Assembly: GCA_902806565.1 (NCBI GenBank)
Contig: CADCXA010000055.1
Coordinates: 806,001-870,000 of the forward strand
DNA: 64,000 nt
Direction: 5' to 3'
Source of the DNA: Hypoxylon rubiginosum
Taxonomy: Eukaryota > Ascomycota > Sordariomycetes > Xylariales > Hypoxylaceae
Shown: in pieces, positions 62,413-64,000 of the stretch
Numbering within the stretch: position 1 is the first letter of the stretch
How the letters are laid out: the number at the start of each line of letters is the position of its first letter
Notes under the pieces: generated by a model
What the model was told of the DNA's origin: nothing
Database searches by the model: none
What the model saw: the letters and a program-made list of their open reading frames with translations, nothing else
Made by a program: the position numbers and the translations under genes

Positions 62413-64000
62413 CTATGCCTTGGTTTCCTTCACCGGAGACGACTGGCTGCTTCCGTGGGCAACCAAAGGCGACTCGACCCGGATCTCGACGCCATCGTTA
62501 CCACAACCCTGCCCTAGCGACGCCGGTCTACGGGTAGGTTAGTGGTGGTAGCGACGGCAAGAAGCACCCAGTTCATTGGGTTCATACCGGGTACCCTGAC
62601 CACCATAGCCTCCTGAGCCGTTCTGATGGCTGCGAGGAACAGGGCGGGGGATACGAGAGGCGCCTTGTTGAGCACTAGAAACATTACAGATTAGCTAAGA
62701 CGTAAGTAACAAGTCGTCGCAAGTAACTAGAACATACCCATAACTACCACCACTAGGTCGGAACATCTGGTTATTGTGAGGAACCATTCCCACGAGGGGC
62801 GTACCGTAAGCACTAGCATTGTACTCGTTAGTGCGGTACTGGCGGCGCTTAGCCGTCTGGCGCTTCATCTCCTTCTGAGTTTCCGTATCCGAGTAACGAA
62901 TCTGGAGAGGCATGTGGTCATCTCCGAGTCTTTTACCCGAAAACTCCTTGATGATGTGATCGCAGATATCACGATTCTCAAAGCTGTAAAGGGTATGTTA
63001 GCAGCTGGTACATTTGTATATGCTATTGCAACTAGACTTACCGAGCAAAGCCAACACCACGGCTCTGACCAAGGTTGTCTCGAAGAATCTTGCTAGACAT
63101 GATTGCATAGCCCTCGAAAACAGCTCCAATTTCCTGTGCCGGTTAGATCATGTATGCTGTGACAGTGCTTGTGAGGGTATCTTACCATCTCGCCGTATTC
63201 CTTGGGGAGGTTCGATAGATAGAGGTTGGTCGATGACTCGTCGCCAGCACGCCGAAGCCGAGCGTTGAACGATTCCTGTTCAGAACAGTCAACACACTGC
63301 GTAGGGCTGCTTTTGCAGCGCCAGCAATGCCGACGATCCACACGAGGCGAGCTCACCCGTGCGAACCCAACCTCGTATCCTCTGGTAAAGAAGCCTCGGA
63401 TGCATCGCTCGGAGTCGCGAACATCATAAAACTTGGAAAAGCCGAAACTAAATTCTCAGTTAATATATCTCAACCGTTACCAATAAATAGACCACTCACC
63501 CCTTGCAAGCACCAGTGGGAGCATCGATAATAGCTTTGGAGGTCTCAACCTTGCCGAAACGCTCAGCATACTTCAGAAGAAGAGCGTCATCAGTAGTAGG
63601 ATGAAGACCGCGAATGTAGACATTACGGTTACCAGGCATCTTGTTCTCAAGACTCTGCTCCAGCGTCTTCATGTTCTTGGGGTCAGTAAAGATGGCGGGG
63701 ATAGCAGAGGGGATCTTGGGGTCAAGATCAGCCAGACGACGCAGCTCCATCAGCTGGTTGGCCTGACGCCGGTTAGCCTCCTCCTCCTCTTTAGGAGTCA
63801 AAATCTGCTGAGGCGACGGGGTGTTGTAGCTGGACCGGTCGAAGATAGCAACACGAGCTCCAGGGTCCCGACCCATCATGCTTCCAAAGAAAGGCGTCGC
63901 AGGAGTCGATTCGTTGGTCGAGTAAGAAGATCGACGAATGTTAAGGTCGGGAACGGACTGAGAACTAGCCTCGGTGCGGTCTTGAGTACTGTTCACTCGG
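62413..64000 (-). CDS. two-RRM RNA-binding protein, MSSP-like (5' end cut off)
   Basis: A likely cytoplasmic RNA-binding protein resembling the fungal MSSP/RBMS-like group. Exons within the window are 63500-64000 (continuing past the edge), 63357-63447, 63186-63275, 63042-63133, 62738-62983, 62588-62674 and 62413-62527. RRM1 begins RNVYIRGLHPTTDDALLLKY and has RNP1 GFGFSKF; RRM2 begins TNLYLSNLPKEYGEM and has RNP1 GVGFARF. A basic segment (MKRQTAKRRQYRTNEYN) follows RRM2, then a Gly/Gln-rich tail ending SPVKETKA. The start codon lies outside, since the frame stays open to position 64000. Intron 6 was added because the alternative read-through ends at once, whereas the spliced product keeps a protein-like tail. 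Confidence 0.85.

Overview
The window is nuclear DNA of a filamentous ascomycete (Pezizomycotina, most likely Sordariomycetes). The supporting signs are genes cut by short GT-AG introns (mostly 51-90 bp) with CTAAC/CTAAT branch sites 10-20 bp before the acceptor, a Zn2Cys6 plus PAS regulator, a peroxisomal Lon protease with a PTS1 tail, and a 9-kb extremely AT-rich block in the style of repeat-induced point mutation (RIP). I assigned products by reading conserved motifs; no database search was possible.

Left third (1-22.5 kb): one gene only, a Zn2Cys6/PAS transcription factor on the minus strand (3406-5810) whose zinc cluster is completed by an 8-nt microexon. It is followed by about 16.7 kb without any gene I can support, holding minisatellites, a G27 tract, G-quadruplex-like runs and many copies of a TACCTA/TAGGTA motif. 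Two exon-like fragments (about 16.27 and 17.22 kb) deserve a check.

Middle (22.5-36.5 kb): peroxisomal Lon protease (minus), then the RIP-like block (26.14-35.21 kb) with sharp edges and no coding capacity, then replication protein A subunit 2 (RFA2, plus) with a 7-nt first coding exon and an ACGCGT box upstream.

Right part (37-64 kb): a dense housekeeping region. In order: GNAT acetyltransferase (-), isopentenyl-diphosphate isomerase (-), MATE transporter (-), DUF202 membrane protein (+), a type II membrane glycosyltransferase-like protein (-), Syo1-like ribosomal-protein chaperone (+), a 78-residue unknown (-), DNAJC8/Spf31-like J-protein (-), DBP10 RNA helicase (+), proteasome subunit RPN1 (-), RIO2 kinase (+), and an MSSP-like two-RRM protein (-) running off the right edge. 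Syo1, Dbp10 and Rio2 are all ribosome-assembly factors lying within 12 kb. The gene models were assembled by hand from splice signals and reading-frame phase; all lengths are consistent with an open frame.

The observations most worth testing are the zinc-ligand microexon and its 651-bp downstream intron, the tight spacing of the 78-residue gene behind the J-protein gene, the GC-AG intron in the J-protein gene, within-gene steps in codon GC content, and the RIP-like block wedged between two housekeeping genes.
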